The notes under the pieces: generated by a model | What the model was told of the DNA's origin: nothing | What the model saw: the letters and a program-made list of their open reading frames with translations, nothing else | Database searches by the model: none | In this document: positions 22,061 through 31,460 of the stretch, one piece after another | How the letters are laid out: each line of letters starts with the position of its first letter | How positions within the stretch are numbered: the first letter of the stretch is position 1 | Position numbers and translations under genes: made by a program | NCBI RefSeq assembly: GCF_030019515.1 | Contig: NZ_JASEEQ010000003.1 | Location: 62,001 to 126,000 of the forward strand | Length of the DNA stretch: 64,000 bases | From: Nocardioides sp. | GTDB lineage: Bacteria > Actinomycetota > Actinomycetes > Propionibacteriales > Nocardioidaceae | Direction: 5' to 3'

Positions 22061-22912
22061 TCAGCCTTTCACTGCTCCGGAGGTCAGGCCTCCGACGATG
22101 TAGCGCTGGAAGACCAGCGCGAGGATGACGGGTGGGATGGTGGCCAGCACTCCTCCGGCGGCGATCAGACCGAAGTCCGAGGAGTGCTTGCCGGTGAACT
22201 CGGCGATGGCGACGGGGATGGTCTTCGCGTCCGTGCTCGAGGTGAAGATCAGGGCGTAGAGGAACTCGTCCCAGGCCAGCAGGAACCCGAACATGCCGGT
22301 GGTCAGGATCCCCGGCCGCGCCAGCGGGAGGATCACCCAGAAGAGCGCCCCCATCCGGCTGGCGCCGTCGACGCGGGCGGCCTCCTCGAGGCCGGCGGGC
22401 AGGCTCAGGAAGTAGTTGCTCATCGTCCACAGGCAGAACGGGGTGACGATCGAGCCGTAGGTGATGACCAGGCCGATCTTCGTGTCGAGCAGCCCGAGGT
22501 TGGCCAGCGCCAGGTACAGCGGGATGACCAGGGCGATCGGCGGGAGCATGTAGATCGCCAGGAACGCGAGCAGCGAGGTCCGGCGGAACCGGAACCGCAG
22601 GCGGGCGAACGCGTAGCCCCCGAGGACGCCGACGACCAGCGAGACCACGGTGGTGGCGGTGGCGACCACGAAGCTGTTGATCATCGCGGCGCGGAAGTTG
22701 GCGGCCACGTCATCGCCACCGCCGGAGGAGAAGATCGCGCGGTACCGCTCGAGCGTCGGGTGGTCGGGCCACCAGTGCGGGTGCGGCGAGAGCAGCTCCG
22801 AGGACGGCGAGATGCTGGAGATCACCAGCCAGGCGAAGGGCGCGAGCACGACCAGCGCCATGACCACGGCGGCCACGTGGATCCAGACCAGGTAGGCGCG
22901 ACTCGGTCTCAT
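22061..22912 (-). CDS. carbohydrate ABC transporter permease (MalG/CUT1 type)
   Basis: Inner-membrane subunit of a CUT1 sugar importer, 283 residues, six helices. The cytoplasmic EAA loop is clear: EEAARVDGASRMGALFWVIL, which docks the ATPase. The N-terminus MRPSRAYLVWIHVAAVVMAL has the usual first helix, and the C-terminus ends QRYIVGGLTSGAVKG, the MalG-type tail. Its start overlaps the stop of the partner permease (ATGA). No ATPase gene is in this operon; CUT1 systems in actinobacteria often share the housekeeping MsiK-like ATPase encoded elsewhere. Confidence 0.93.
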   Translation of the reverse strand: MRPSRAYLVWIHVAAVVMALVVLAPFAWLVISSISPSSELLSPHPHWWPDHPTLERYRAIFSSGGGDDVAANFRAAMINSFVVATATTVVSLVVGVLGGYAFARLRFRFRRTSLLAFLAIYMLPPIALVIPLYLALANLGLLDTKIGLVITYGSIVTPFCLWTMSNYFLSLPAGLEEAARVDGASRMGALFWVILPLARPGILTTGMFGFLLAWDEFLYALIFTSSTDAKTIPVAIAEFTGKHSSDFGLIAAGGVLATIPPVILALVFQRYIVGGLTSGAVKG

Positions 22913-23838
22913 TCGACACCTGCCATCTCGTTCTGGCGGAGGATCCGCAGGTACGCCATGGCCAGCGCGAAGACGGCCAGCACGATCAGGTACGCCAGCG
23001 CGGCGCCGTACCCGAACAGCTGGTTGGAGAAGGCCTGGAGATAGGTGTAGAACGCGACCGTCTGCGTCCCGCTGGCGGGCCCGCCGCCGGTCATCACGTA
23101 GATGATGTCGAAGACCTTGAACGCCTCGATGGTGCGCAGGATCAGCACCACGGCGATGGAGGGCGCCAGCATCGGGATCGTGAGCCGCCAGAACGCGCGC
23201 CAGGGTCCGGCACCGTCCACGCGGGCCGCCTCGTAGAGGTCGCTGGGGATCGTCTGCAGGCCGGCCAGGATGAAGAACACGACGATCGAGGTGTTCTTCC
23301 AGACGTCGGCGATGATCACCATGTTGAGCGCGAGGAAGGGCTCGCCGAGCCACTGCGTCGGCGTCTGTGAGATCCCGAGCGTGTCGAGCAGGCCGTTGAG
23401 CGCGCCGTACTGGCCGTTGTAGATCCAGCGCCACAGCGCGCCGTTGACGATGGTCGGGAGCGCCCAGGGCAGCACGACGATGCTGCGCCACAGCCAGCGC
23501 GCCCTGAGCGGCGCGTTGAGCAGCAGGGCGACCGCGATGCCGAGCGACAGCTCGAGGAACGTCGAGACCAGCGTGAAGTACATCGTGTGCCCGAGGACGC
23601 TGTAGAACCGGTCGTCCTGGAAGACCTGGACGTAGTTGTCGATCCCGACGAACGGGTAGTCGCCCGGCATCGCGCTGTCGACGTCGTAGAGCGAGACCAC
23701 CAGGGTCCGCACGACCGGCCACAGCACGACGCCGAACACGACCACGGCCGCGGGCAGCAGCAGGAGGAGCGCGAAGCGCCCCTCGTGGTAGCCGCCGCGG
23801 ACCCGGGGACGCCCACCCGCTCGCGGGGTCGATGTCAC
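22909..23838 (-). CDS. sugar ABC transporter permease (MalF/CUT1 type)
   Basis: Partner permease of 309 residues with six helices; the first is FALLLLLPAAVVVFGVVLWPV. The EAA loop reads YEAARVDGAGPWRAFWRLTI. I chose GTG at 23838 (MTSTPRAGGRPRVRGGYHEG), just two bases after the binding-protein stop; upstream codons in the same frame overlap the binding-protein gene and have no homology. With the neighbouring permease and binding protein it forms the importer of the SIS/PfkB sugar system. Confidence 0.92.
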   Translation of the reverse strand: MTSTPRAGGRPRVRGGYHEGRFALLLLLPAAVVVFGVVLWPVVRTLVVSLYDVDSAMPGDYPFVGIDNYVQVFQDDRFYSVLGHTMYFTLVSTFLELSLGIAVALLLNAPLRARWLWRSIVVLPWALPTIVNGALWRWIYNGQYGALNGLLDTLGISQTPTQWLGEPFLALNMVIIADVWKNTSIVVFFILAGLQTIPSDLYEAARVDGAGPWRAFWRLTIPMLAPSIAVVLILRTIEAFKVFDIIYVMTGGGPASGTQTVAFYTYLQAFSNQLFGYGAALAYLIVLAVFALAMAYLRILRQNEMAGVE

Positions 23839-23840
23839 GA

Positions 23841-25175
23841 TCAGGACTCCAGCAGCTTGGCCGCCTCGGAGGCCGCGTCGTCGAGCGCCTGCTGCGGCTC
23901 CTTGTCGCCGAGCAGGGCCTTCTGGATCTCGGCCTGGAGCACCTGGGACATCGCGTTGTAGCTGGCGACCTGCGGCCGCAGGATCATGTCGCCGAGCTGC
24001 TTCTTGGCCTGCGGTACCACGGCGGGGTTCGTGTCGACGACCTTGGGGTCGTCGTACGACGACGACCACACGGGCAGCGAGCTGAGGGCGTACTTGTCCT
24101 GGACCGGCTGGCTGGTGAGGTACTCGATGTACTTCCAGCCGGCATCCTGGTTCTCACTGGTCGCGGAGAGGGAGAGCGCCATGCTGCCGTTCACGCCGGG
24201 GCGGCCGACCGGGCCGCTCGGGGTCTGCAGCACCGCGACGTCGCCGGGGATCTGGCTCTCCTTGGGGTCGTTCGCAAGGCCGTACATGTAGGTCCAGTTC
24301 AGCGCGATGCTGGCCTGGCCCGAGGAGAAGACGCGGCGCACGTCCTCCTCGAGCGACTGCGTCGAGGCGGGGTTGGTGAGGCCGTCGACGATGGTCTGCC
24401 GCATGAACTCCAGCGCGGCGACGCCACCCTCCTGGTTGAACGCGGGCTGGCCCGCGTCGTCGAGGAAGGTCCCACCGAAGGCACCGAGGAGCTGGGTGTA
24501 GTCGCAGATCAGGGCCTCGGCCTGCTGCCAGGACCAGATCAGGGGGTACTGCACGCCGCTCTGCTTGAGCGCGCGGGCGGCGGTGAGGACGCCGTCCCAG
24601 GTGTCGAGCTGCGCGGCGTCCACCTTCGCCTTCTCGAGCTGGGCGGTGTTGTAGAAGAGGTACTTGGTGTCCAGGATCCACGGGACCCCGTAGAACTTGC
24701 CGTCGTACTGCGGCGTCGCGACGGCGCCCCCGAGCATCTGCTGCTTCCACTCCTCCGGCCAGCGGTCGCTGACGTCGGCGACGATGTTCTTGGTGCCGAA
24801 CTCGGCCGGCCAGATCACGTCGATCAGCACGACGTCGTACGTGCCGGCAGGGGCTGCCGCGACGGTCTTGTCGTGCAGCGCCTCGTAGGACACGAAGTCG
24901 GCGGTGACCTTGATGCCGGTGTTGGCCTTCATGAAGGCCGCGGTCATCTCCTTGATGTTGTCCTCGGAGTAGCCCGCCTGCTGCATGAACAGCGCCCGGA
25001 TGCTGCCGCTGCCGCTACCGCCACCGCCCTTCTCACCCCCGCCACCGCCGACGCCGCAGGCGACGAGGAAGCCGGACAGGCCGAGCGCACCACCGCCCAC
25101 GAGCAGGCCACGACGCGTCGGCCGGGGGGCGGTGATCCCGGTGAGCGAGCCCGAGAGGGGTGATGTGGGCTTCAT
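23841..25175 (-). CDS. extracellular solute-binding lipoprotein (family 1, CUT1)
   Basis: Sugar-capturing lipoprotein, 444 residues. The N-terminus has a twin-arginine motif (PTRRGLLVGGGALGLSG) and a lipobox LVAC at about residues 37-40, so export may be by Tat followed by lipid anchoring; a Gly-rich linker (GVGGGGGEKGGGGSG) follows. The mature part shows family-1 features such as YDGKFYGVPWILDTKYLFYN and a C-terminal QKALLGDKEPQQALDDAASE. It is first in its operon and divergent from the ROK regulator, with a palindromic operator between. Confidence 0.93.
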   Translation of the reverse strand: MKPTSPLSGSLTGITAPRPTRRGLLVGGGALGLSGFLVACGVGGGGGEKGGGGSGSGSIRALFMQQAGYSEDNIKEMTAAFMKANTGIKVTADFVSYEALHDKTVAAAPAGTYDVVLIDVIWPAEFGTKNIVADVSDRWPEEWKQQMLGGAVATPQYDGKFYGVPWILDTKYLFYNTAQLEKAKVDAAQLDTWDGVLTAARALKQSGVQYPLIWSWQQAEALICDYTQLLGAFGGTFLDDAGQPAFNQEGGVAALEFMRQTIVDGLTNPASTQSLEEDVRRVFSSGQASIALNWTYMYGLANDPKESQIPGDVAVLQTPSGPVGRPGVNGSMALSLSATSENQDAGWKYIEYLTSQPVQDKYALSSLPVWSSSYDDPKVVDTNPAVVPQAKKQLGDMILRPQVASYNAMSQVLQAEIQKALLGDKEPQQALDDAASEAAKLLES

Positions 25176-25189
25176 GACATCTCCATTTG

Positions 25190-25206
25190 TTAGGCAACTT
25201 GCTTAT
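25190..25206. promoter_or_regulatory. palindromic operator between the first binding-protein gene and the ROK regulator
   Basis: ttaggcaacttgcttat: TTAGGCAA and the reverse complement of TTGCTTAT (ATAAGCAA) match in 6 of 8 bases around a central C. It lies in the 86-base divergent intergenic region, where a ROK repressor controlling itself and the transporter should bind. Confidence 0.6.
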
Positions 25207-25261
25207 TGAATGGATATTCTCAGCGGCACCGGGAACACGTCAAGAGCGACGGGAGAGATTT

Positions 25262-26413
25262 GTGACTGCCGCAGCGCATGCGTCGAGCGCCGACCAGGTC
25301 CTCGACGTGCTGCTCCACCAGACCGAGCCGGTGACCCGGCCGTTCCTGGCCACTTCCTGCGGCCTGTCCCGGCCGACGATCTTCGCCGCGATCCAGCAGC
25401 TCGAGCAGCGCGGGCTGGTGCAGGCCGTGGGCCAGCAGAGCGGGACCCCGGGGCGCTCGGCCACGCTCTACGAGGTCCCCGAGGGCGCCGGCGCACTGGC
25501 GGCGGTCGACATCGGCGGCAGCAACCTGCGGGTCGCGATCGCCGACCTGCGCGGGCAGCTGGTCGGCGAGCAGCACGAGCCGACCGCTCGACCGGGCGGG
25601 CCCGCCATCGTCGCCCAGGCGATCGAGCTCCTGCGGTCCACGCTCCTCGCGTCGAGGATGGCCGCCGTACCGCTGCGCACGATCGGCGTGTCCGTGCCGG
25701 GCGTGCTGGAGCACGACGGACGGACCGTGCGCTACGCGTCGAACATCGACCAGTTCGAGCCCTTCGACTTCGCCACGCCGTTCGCGGACGCGTTCGACAC
25801 CGTGGTGATCCTCGACAACAACGTCAACCTCGCGGCGATGGCCGAGCGCTGGCGAGGCGCCGCGCGGGAGCTGAGCACGTTCGCGGTCGTCGCCGTCGGC
25901 GCGGGCATCGGTGCCGGGATCGTCCACGAGGGCCGGGTGATGCGCGGTGCGCACGGCGCGGCCGGCGAGGTGGCGTTCCTGCCGCCGTTCGGGACGCGCC
26001 GCAAGGTGGACGCCCGCGCCCACGACGAGGCCGGCGGCCTGAGCCTGCTCCACGACGCGCAGTCGCGGTCCGGATGGCGGGGCGACCCGCCCACCACCGT
26101 CGAGGACCTCTTCCGGCGGGCTGCCGCCGGCGAGCGGCCGGCCGCCACCCTGGTCGAGGAGGAGTGCGCGCGGATCGCCTCGGTGATCGCGTCGATCTGC
26201 GCCGTCATCGACCCCGAGACCGTGGTCCTCACCGGAGGCGTCGGCGACAACGACCAGCTGATCGCCCGCGCCGGCAGCCTGACCGAGGCGATGATCCCGT
26301 TCCCGCCCACCCTGATCCGGTCGGGCCTCGGCGACCGCGCCAGCCTGATCGGCGCGGTCCACCTGGCCGCGCAGTCCGCCAAGCAGGAGCTGGTGGAGGA
26401 CACCAGCGGCTGA
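25262..26413 (+). CDS. ROK family transcriptional regulator
   Basis: Sugar-responsive repressor of 383 residues. A winged helix-turn-helix is N-terminal (RPFLATSCGLSRPTIFAAIQ), then the ROK/sugar-kinase-like domain with AAVDIGGSNLRVAIADL, the sugar-binding ILDNNVNLAAMAERW and GAGIGAGIVHEGRVMRG. The zinc motif is weak: the region AAGEVAFLPPFGTRRKVDAR lacks the usual CxCGxxGC, so it probably does not bind zinc there. GTG at 25262 was chosen because GGGAGAG lies upstream; the frame runs further 5' into the operator. It likely represses the divergent SBP-permease-SIS-kinase operon. It is convergent with the aldo/keto reductase gene. Confidence 0.9.
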   Translation: MTAAAHASSADQVLDVLLHQTEPVTRPFLATSCGLSRPTIFAAIQQLEQRGLVQAVGQQSGTPGRSATLYEVPEGAGALAAVDIGGSNLRVAIADLRGQLVGEQHEPTARPGGPAIVAQAIELLRSTLLASRMAAVPLRTIGVSVPGVLEHDGRTVRYASNIDQFEPFDFATPFADAFDTVVILDNNVNLAAMAERWRGAARELSTFAVVAVGAGIGAGIVHEGRVMRGAHGAAGEVAFLPPFGTRRKVDARAHDEAGGLSLLHDAQSRSGWRGDPPTTVEDLFRRAAAGERPAATLVEEECARIASVIASICAVIDPETVVLTGGVGDNDQLIARAGSLTEAMIPFPPTLIRSGLGDRASLIGAVHLAAQSAKQELVEDTSG

Positions 26414-26436
26414 TCCTGGCCCGGCTCACATGGAGA

Positions 26437-27249
26437 TCACTCCGGCGCGGCGTGGGCCCCGAGCGCGTCCAGGACCGCCATCTCGGCCGGGTCCAGCGCG
26501 AACGACCCCACCTCCACGTTGGCCCGGATCCGGTTCGGCTCTCGGCTCTTCGGGATCACCACGACACCATGCTGGAGGTGCCACCGGATCACCACCTGGG
26601 CAGGGGTCCGGCCCAGCTGGCGCGCCAGCCCTACCACCGCCTCGTGCTCCAGGACCCCACCCCGCAGGCCGCTGTACCCCTCCAGGACGACCCCGCGCTC
26701 GCGGTGGGCCGCGAGAACGTCCGGCTCGAACAGCAGTGGGCTCCACTCGATCTGGTTGACCGCCGGCATCTCGCCGGTCACCTCGGCCAACCGGTCGAGC
26801 TGCGGCACCGAGTAGTTGCTGACGCCGATGTCGCCCGCCAACCCGTCCGATCGAGCCTCCTGCAGTGCCCGCCAGAGATCGGCGTGCACCTCGTCGTCGA
26901 CCGACCAGTGGATCAGCCACAGGTCGACGTGGTCGACTCCCAGCAGCTCCAGGCTCCGCTCGAGCGTCTCCCGGTGCTGATCCGCGCGCCCGGGTGGGAT
27001 CTTGGTGGTGATGAAGATGTCCTCACGGCGAACCCCGCTGTCCCGGATCCCGCGACCGACCTCACCCTCGTTCTCATAGACGTGCGCCGTGTCGAGGTGT
27101 CTGTAGCCGGCGGACAGGGCAGCCGTCGTGGCGCGCACGGCCTCCTCCCCTGTGATCTGCCAAGTGCCGAAGCCGAGCAGCGGCATCTCCCGGCCGCTCG
27201 GCAGGGTCACCGCTTCTTCCGGAACCGACGATCCGATCCGATCCGTCAT
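26437..27249 (-). CDS. aldo/keto reductase (2,5-diketo-gluconate reductase type)
   Basis: NADPH-dependent AKR5-like reductase, 270 residues. The tetrad shows in HLDTAHVYENEGEVGRGI (Asp, Tyr), FITTKIPPG (Lys) and LWLIHWSVDD (His); the cofactor end reads VVIPKSREPNRIRANVEV. The start MTDRIGSSVPEEAVTLPSGR has GAGGA just upstream; the frame continues 5' without homology. It is last in the second sugar operon, 58 bases behind the kinase gene, and may reduce a released aldose or keto-sugar. Confidence 0.92.
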   Translation of the reverse strand: MTDRIGSSVPEEAVTLPSGREMPLLGFGTWQITGEEAVRATTAALSAGYRHLDTAHVYENEGEVGRGIRDSGVRREDIFITTKIPPGRADQHRETLERSLELLGVDHVDLWLIHWSVDDEVHADLWRALQEARSDGLAGDIGVSNYSVPQLDRLAEVTGEMPAVNQIEWSPLLFEPDVLAAHRERGVVLEGYSGLRGGVLEHEAVVGLARQLGRTPAQVVIRWHLQHGVVVIPKSREPNRIRANVEVGSFALDPAEMAVLDALGAHAAPE

Positions 27250-27307
27250 GGGGGTCCTCTCGATCACTGCAGGGTCGCTCGCCGCGCGAGCGGCGAGCCT
27301 GGGCGCG

Positions 27308-28309
27308 TCATCCGGTCGCCTTACGACGGCCATCGACGAGCAGGGAGTTCCGCAACCGCGCCTCCGCATCGGGCTCGTGGCCGACCTGGTCCAGGCCGAG
27401 CAGGGCGGCTCCCACGACCGGCGGCACCTCGGTGACCCGCCATTCCGCCCGCGGCGCCGTGGTCTGCAAGCCCGCTGAGATCTCGGCCATCAGGAACGGA
27501 TCGGCACTGGTCAGCACTCCTCCGCCGAGCACGATGGTCGCGTGCCGGTCCACCAGGTCCAGCCGTCTCAACGCGGCTCCGACGAGGGACGTGACCTCCT
27601 CGGCCTGGCGCCTGACGATGGCCATCGCCGTCGGGTCCTGGGCATGCGACGCCGCGCGCAGCACAGCGGGCGCCAGCTCACCCAGGGACGCGTGCCGCAA
27701 GCGCCCGAAGTGGAAGTCCTCGATGACCTCCTGGAGGGACGACCGCTTGAAGTGGGCCACGATCAGGTCCTCCAGGGCGGTCGGTCGCGCACGGCCGTCC
27801 GCCGCACGCGCCGCCCACCAGAGCGCCTCGTCGCCCAGCTGGACTCCCCCTCCCCAGTCCCCCGAGATCCGCCCCAGGGAGGGGAACCGCGCGTGCCTGC
27901 CGTCGCTCGCCACGCCCACGCAGTTGATCCCCGCGCCACAGACCACCGCCACCGCGTCGTGGTCGTCCGTTCCTGCCCGGAGCAGCGCGAACGTGTCGTT
28001 GTCCACCACCAGGTGCCGTGCCCATTGCCGCTTCTCGATGGCCTCGGTGATCAGTGCTGTCTCGGCCGGGATGTCCACGCCGGCCAGGTAGATGCCCGCG
28101 TGCACAGCGACGTGGCTGGCGACCGACCCCACCTGGGCCGCCGCCTTGCCGACCAGGTCGTCGAGCAGGTCGGCGCAACCCTCGATCCCGAGCGAGTGGG
28201 GCGAGGACCCGGGACCGCGCACGTGGGCGACGAGGCGGCCGGCACGGTCGGCCAGCACGACGTCGGTCTTGCTGTTGCCGCCGTCGACCGCGAGCACGAG
28301 CCCGGTCAT
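27308..28309 (-). CDS. BadF/BadG/BcrA/BcrD-type ATPase, probable N-acetylglucosamine/sugar kinase
   Basis: ASKHA-fold kinase of 333 residues: phosphate 1 motif VLAVDGGNSKTDVVLADRAG at the N-terminus, phosphate 2 around VVCGAGINCVGVASDG, and the adenosine motif ATIVLGGGVLTSAD. This is the GlcNAc-kinase-like branch of the BadF family. It overlaps the GH4 gene by ATGA. In a non-PTS importer operon it is the natural candidate to phosphorylate the imported sugar or disaccharide before or after the GH4 step. The substrate is inferred from context only. Confidence 0.86.
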   Translation of the reverse strand: MTGLVLAVDGGNSKTDVVLADRAGRLVAHVRGPGSSPHSLGIEGCADLLDDLVGKAAAQVGSVASHVAVHAGIYLAGVDIPAETALITEAIEKRQWARHLVVDNDTFALLRAGTDDHDAVAVVCGAGINCVGVASDGRHARFPSLGRISGDWGGGVQLGDEALWWAARAADGRARPTALEDLIVAHFKRSSLQEVIEDFHFGRLRHASLGELAPAVLRAASHAQDPTAMAIVRRQAEEVTSLVGAALRRLDLVDRHATIVLGGGVLTSADPFLMAEISAGLQTTAPRAEWRVTEVPPVVGAALLGLDQVGHEPDAEARLRNSLLVDGRRKATG

Positions 28310-29565
28310 CGCGCCCACGACAGATGTTGACGATTCGCCGCGAGCAGCCGGTCGGTCAGCTGGTCCGCGAGGTCCGACTGACCGACGAGCGGGTGGGCCA
28401 GGAGCGCCCGGAAGACACGGTCGCGACCACCCTTGATCGCGGCCTCCAACGCGAGCTCCTCGTACGCCGAGACGTGCGCGATCAGGCCGGCGTACAACGG
28501 CTCCACCGGGGCCAGGTCGAGCGGCGCGGCGCCCGTGGCGTCCACCCGCCCGGACACCTCGATCACGGCCTCCGGCGCGAGGAACGAGAAGGTGCTTCCG
28601 TTGCGGACGTTGACGGCCTGGACGTCCCCCCGGTCGTGGAGCAGCGAGGCCATCAGGTCGATGGCCGCCTCTGAGTAGAAGGCGCCGCCCCGCTCGGACA
28701 GCAGTGCCGGCTTCTCGTCCAGCGCCTCGTCGGCGTACATCTCCAACAGCTCCCGTTCCACCTCGGCGACCCGCTCCCCGCGCGTGGGTCCGCCCCTCTG
28801 CTCCTCGACCACGAGGTCGTGGCGGTAGAAGTAGCGCAGATAGTACGAGGGGACGGAGCCGAGCCGGGTCAGCACGTCGACGGGAAGCCCGAGGTGCTCT
28901 GCGATCTCCGCGCCGTGACGGTCGAGCAGCTCCGGCAACCGGTCGACACCGTCGACCAGGACGGCTCGCTCCCACGTCAGGTGGTTCAGACCGACGTGAT
29001 CCAGCTGAACGCGGTCGGGCGCTACCTCCAGCAGCTGCGCGAAGTAGCGCTGGAGACCGATCGCCACGTTGCACAGCCCCACGGCCCGGTGGCCGTCGTC
29101 CAGCAGCGCCCGGGTCACGATGCCGACCGGATTGGTGAAGTCGATGATCCACGCACCAGGGGCAGCCCTGCGACGTACCCTCTCGGCGACGTCCAGGATG
29201 ACCGGGACGGTCCGCATCGCCTTGGCCAGGCCGCCGGCTCCGGTCGTCTCCTGCCCCAGACAGCCGCAGTCCAAGGGCCACGTCTCGTCGCCGATGCGCG
29301 CCGCCTGACCGCCCACCCGCAGCTGCAGGAGCACGACCTGGGCGTCGGCCACCCCGGCGTCGAGGTCGCTCGTCGCCACCACGCGGGCGGGATGGCCCTG
29401 CCGGGCCAGGATCCGTCGAGCCACCCCCGCCACCAGCTCCAGGCGCTCGGCCGCCGGGTCCACGAGGACCAGCTCCTCGACAGCGAGCGAGTCGCGCAGG
29501 CGACCGATCCCGTCCACCAGCTCGGGGGTGTAGGTCGACCCTCCGCCGACCACGGTCACTCTCAT
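28306..29565 (-). CDS. 6-phospho-beta-glucosidase-like glycoside hydrolase, family GH4
   Basis: NAD- and Mn-dependent glycosidase of 419 residues. The NAD fold opens MRVTVVGGGSTYTPELVDGI; the metal/catalytic region includes IDFTNPVGIVT, GLCNVAIGLQRYF (metal Cys) and DHVGLNHLTWERAV (metal His). YYLRYFYRHD and the C-terminal RALLAHPLVG segments match 6-phospho-beta-glucosidases more than alpha-galactosidases. The Thr-Tyr-Thr-Pro-Glu loop is usual for phospho-sugar GH4 enzymes. It overlaps both neighbours with ATGA junctions. Without a PTS, its phosphorylated substrate would have to come from the adjoining kinase. Confidence 0.92.
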   Translation of the reverse strand: MRVTVVGGGSTYTPELVDGIGRLRDSLAVEELVLVDPAAERLELVAGVARRILARQGHPARVVATSDLDAGVADAQVVLLQLRVGGQAARIGDETWPLDCGCLGQETTGAGGLAKAMRTVPVILDVAERVRRRAAPGAWIIDFTNPVGIVTRALLDDGHRAVGLCNVAIGLQRYFAQLLEVAPDRVQLDHVGLNHLTWERAVLVDGVDRLPELLDRHGAEIAEHLGLPVDVLTRLGSVPSYYLRYFYRHDLVVEEQRGGPTRGERVAEVERELLEMYADEALDEKPALLSERGGAFYSEAAIDLMASLLHDRGDVQAVNVRNGSTFSFLAPEAVIEVSGRVDATGAAPLDLAPVEPLYAGLIAHVSAYEELALEAAIKGGRDRVFRALLAHPLVGQSDLADQLTDRLLAANRQHLSWAR

Positions 29566-30461
29566 CCCTTGACTCCTGTCAGGTTGATTCCCTCCACGAA
29601 CGCCTTCTGGGCGAACGCGAAGATCACGAAGATCGGAACTGTCGCGATCACGGTGGCGGCCATGGTCAGGTTCCAGCTGACCTCGTGGGCACCGCGAAAG
29701 GCCACGAGTCCGAGCGAGATGGGCCACGCATCCGGATTCTCGCTCGCGTAGAGCAACGGCCCGTAGTAGTCGTTCCACGTGTAGAAGAACATGAACATCG
29801 CCGTGGCCGCGACCGCGGGCTTCGCCATCGGCAGGATGACGCGGAGCAGCACCTGGAGCTCGTTGCAGCCGTCGACCCGGGCCGCATCGCTGTACTCCTC
29901 GGGAATGGTGAGGAGGAACTGCCGCAGCAGGAAGATGCTGAAGGCGTCCCCGAGCAGGTTGGGGAGGATCAGCGGCCACAGACTGCCGGTGAGGTCGAAC
30001 CTGGCCCACATGATGTAGAGCGGCACCACCGTCACCTGGGGCGGCAGCATCATCATCATGATCACCAGGACGAGTGCGATGGACTGACCACGCCACCGCA
30101 GCCGCGCCAGGGCGTACGCGACCGGGATGCTCGAGAGGAGCATGAAGCCAGTGGCGAGCCCGGCGTACAGCACGCTGTTCAGCATGTAGCGCAGCATCGG
30201 GACCCGTTGGAACACCTCGACGAAGTTCTCGGGGTGCCAGGAGCGCGGCCAGTAGTCGGAGGTCAGCGCCTGCTGGCCCGTCATGAACGAGGTCAGCACC
30301 ATGACCAGGATCGGGGCCACGAACATGACGGCCAACGCGATGGCGATGCTGTACTCGGCGATCCACAGGAGGAAGCGGCGGCGTCGCAGCGCCCGGTCCG
30401 GCCGAGGCGAACCCGTCCGGGCGGCGCGGTCGGACTGCAGCAGGGACGTCGAGGTGGTCAT
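29562..30461 (-). CDS. carbohydrate ABC transporter permease (MalG/CUT1 type)
   Basis: CUT1 permease of 299 residues. An N-terminal cytoplasmic tail (RTGSPRPDRALRRRRFLLW) leads to the first helix; the EAA loop reads SDAARVDGCNELQVLLRVIL. The C-terminal QKAFVEGINLTGVKG is a MalG-type end. It is four bases behind the partner permease and overlaps the GH4 start, so it belongs tightly to the second sugar operon. Confidence 0.93.
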   Translation of the reverse strand: MTTSTSLLQSDRAARTGSPRPDRALRRRRFLLWIAEYSIAIALAVMFVAPILVMVLTSFMTGQQALTSDYWPRSWHPENFVEVFQRVPMLRYMLNSVLYAGLATGFMLLSSIPVAYALARLRWRGQSIALVLVIMMMMLPPQVTVVPLYIMWARFDLTGSLWPLILPNLLGDAFSIFLLRQFLLTIPEEYSDAARVDGCNELQVLLRVILPMAKPAVAATAMFMFFYTWNDYYGPLLYASENPDAWPISLGLVAFRGAHEVSWNLTMAATVIATVPIFVIFAFAQKAFVEGINLTGVKG

Positions 30462-30465
30462 GCCA

Positions 30466-31458
30466 TCACCGGCCCTTGATCGTGTCGCGGAACTGGCCGA
30501 GCAGGATGAGCACGAAGACGAGCGCGGCCGCGAACAGGACCAGCGCGAGCACGCTGGCGTACCCCAGGTAGTAGTTGGTGAAGCCCTGGACGTAGAGCCA
30601 CTGGGGGAAGGTGAGCGTGGAGCCCAGGGGGTAGCCGAGCAGTCCGCCTACTCCGCCACCCACCGTGGCCTGGCCCGACGCCGCCTGCGCGGCGACCGCC
30701 GCTTCGGTGAAGTACTGCAGCATCGCGATCACACCGGTGACCCCGGCGAACATCAGGACCGGAGAGATCGCCGGCAGAGTGACGTGCCGCCACCGCTTGA
30801 CGGCGTTGGCGCCGTCCAGGCTGGCGGCCTCGTACAGCTCCTTCGGGACGTTGAGGAGCGCTGCGAGGATGATGATCATGACCTCCCCGACTCCCCACAG
30901 GCCCAGCAGTGTCAGCCCGGGCTTCGCCCAGCGCGGATCGTTGAACCACAGCGGGCCGTCGATGCCAAGGAGGGACAACCCCTGGTTCACCGGCCCCGTG
31001 GCGGGGTTGAAGAGGAAGACGAACATCAGGGTCGCGGCCACCGGCGGAGCGAGTGCGGGCAGGTAGTACAGGGCGCGGAGGATGCCGGAGCCCCGCTTGA
31101 CGGTGAGCAGCAGCTGCGAGATCACCAGGGCGAAGAGGATCCGGGCGGGGACGAGCACGACGACCAACCACATGGTGTTGCGGATCGACTGCCAGACGCG
31201 AGGGTCGTCGTGCAGGAAGTACGAGTAGTTGCTCCACCCGACGTACTCCGGCGGCGAGAGCAGGTCGTAGCGCTGGAACGAGAAGTACACGGTCGCGACC
31301 AGCGGATAGGCGAAGAACAGGCTGAACCCGAGGATCGCCGGACTCATGAAGGCCAGGACGGTGAGGCGGCGCCGCCAGGTCAGCCTCGACCGCGGCGCCG
31401 CCCCCATCCCGGTGCCCCTCGCGACTGTCCTGCGACTGGCGGTTGCGAGAGACGCCAT
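30466..31458 (-). CDS. sugar ABC transporter permease (MalF/CUT1 type)
   Basis: CUT1 permease of 330 residues. Helix 1 is LAFMSPAILGFSLFFAYPLV; the EAA loop reads YEAASLDGANAVKRWRHVTL. A loop of about 40 residues rich in Ala and Gly (AAVAAQAASGQATVGGGVGG) between the last helices is longer than usual. The ATG at 31458 lies two bases after the binding-protein stop. It pairs with the neighbouring permease. Confidence 0.92.
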   Translation of the reverse strand: MASLATASRRTVARGTGMGAAPRSRLTWRRRLTVLAFMSPAILGFSLFFAYPLVATVYFSFQRYDLLSPPEYVGWSNYSYFLHDDPRVWQSIRNTMWLVVVLVPARILFALVISQLLLTVKRGSGILRALYYLPALAPPVAATLMFVFLFNPATGPVNQGLSLLGIDGPLWFNDPRWAKPGLTLLGLWGVGEVMIIILAALLNVPKELYEAASLDGANAVKRWRHVTLPAISPVLMFAGVTGVIAMLQYFTEAAVAAQAASGQATVGGGVGGLLGYPLGSTLTFPQWLYVQGFTNYYLGYASVLALVLFAAALVFVLILLGQFRDTIKGR

Positions 31459-31460
31459 GG

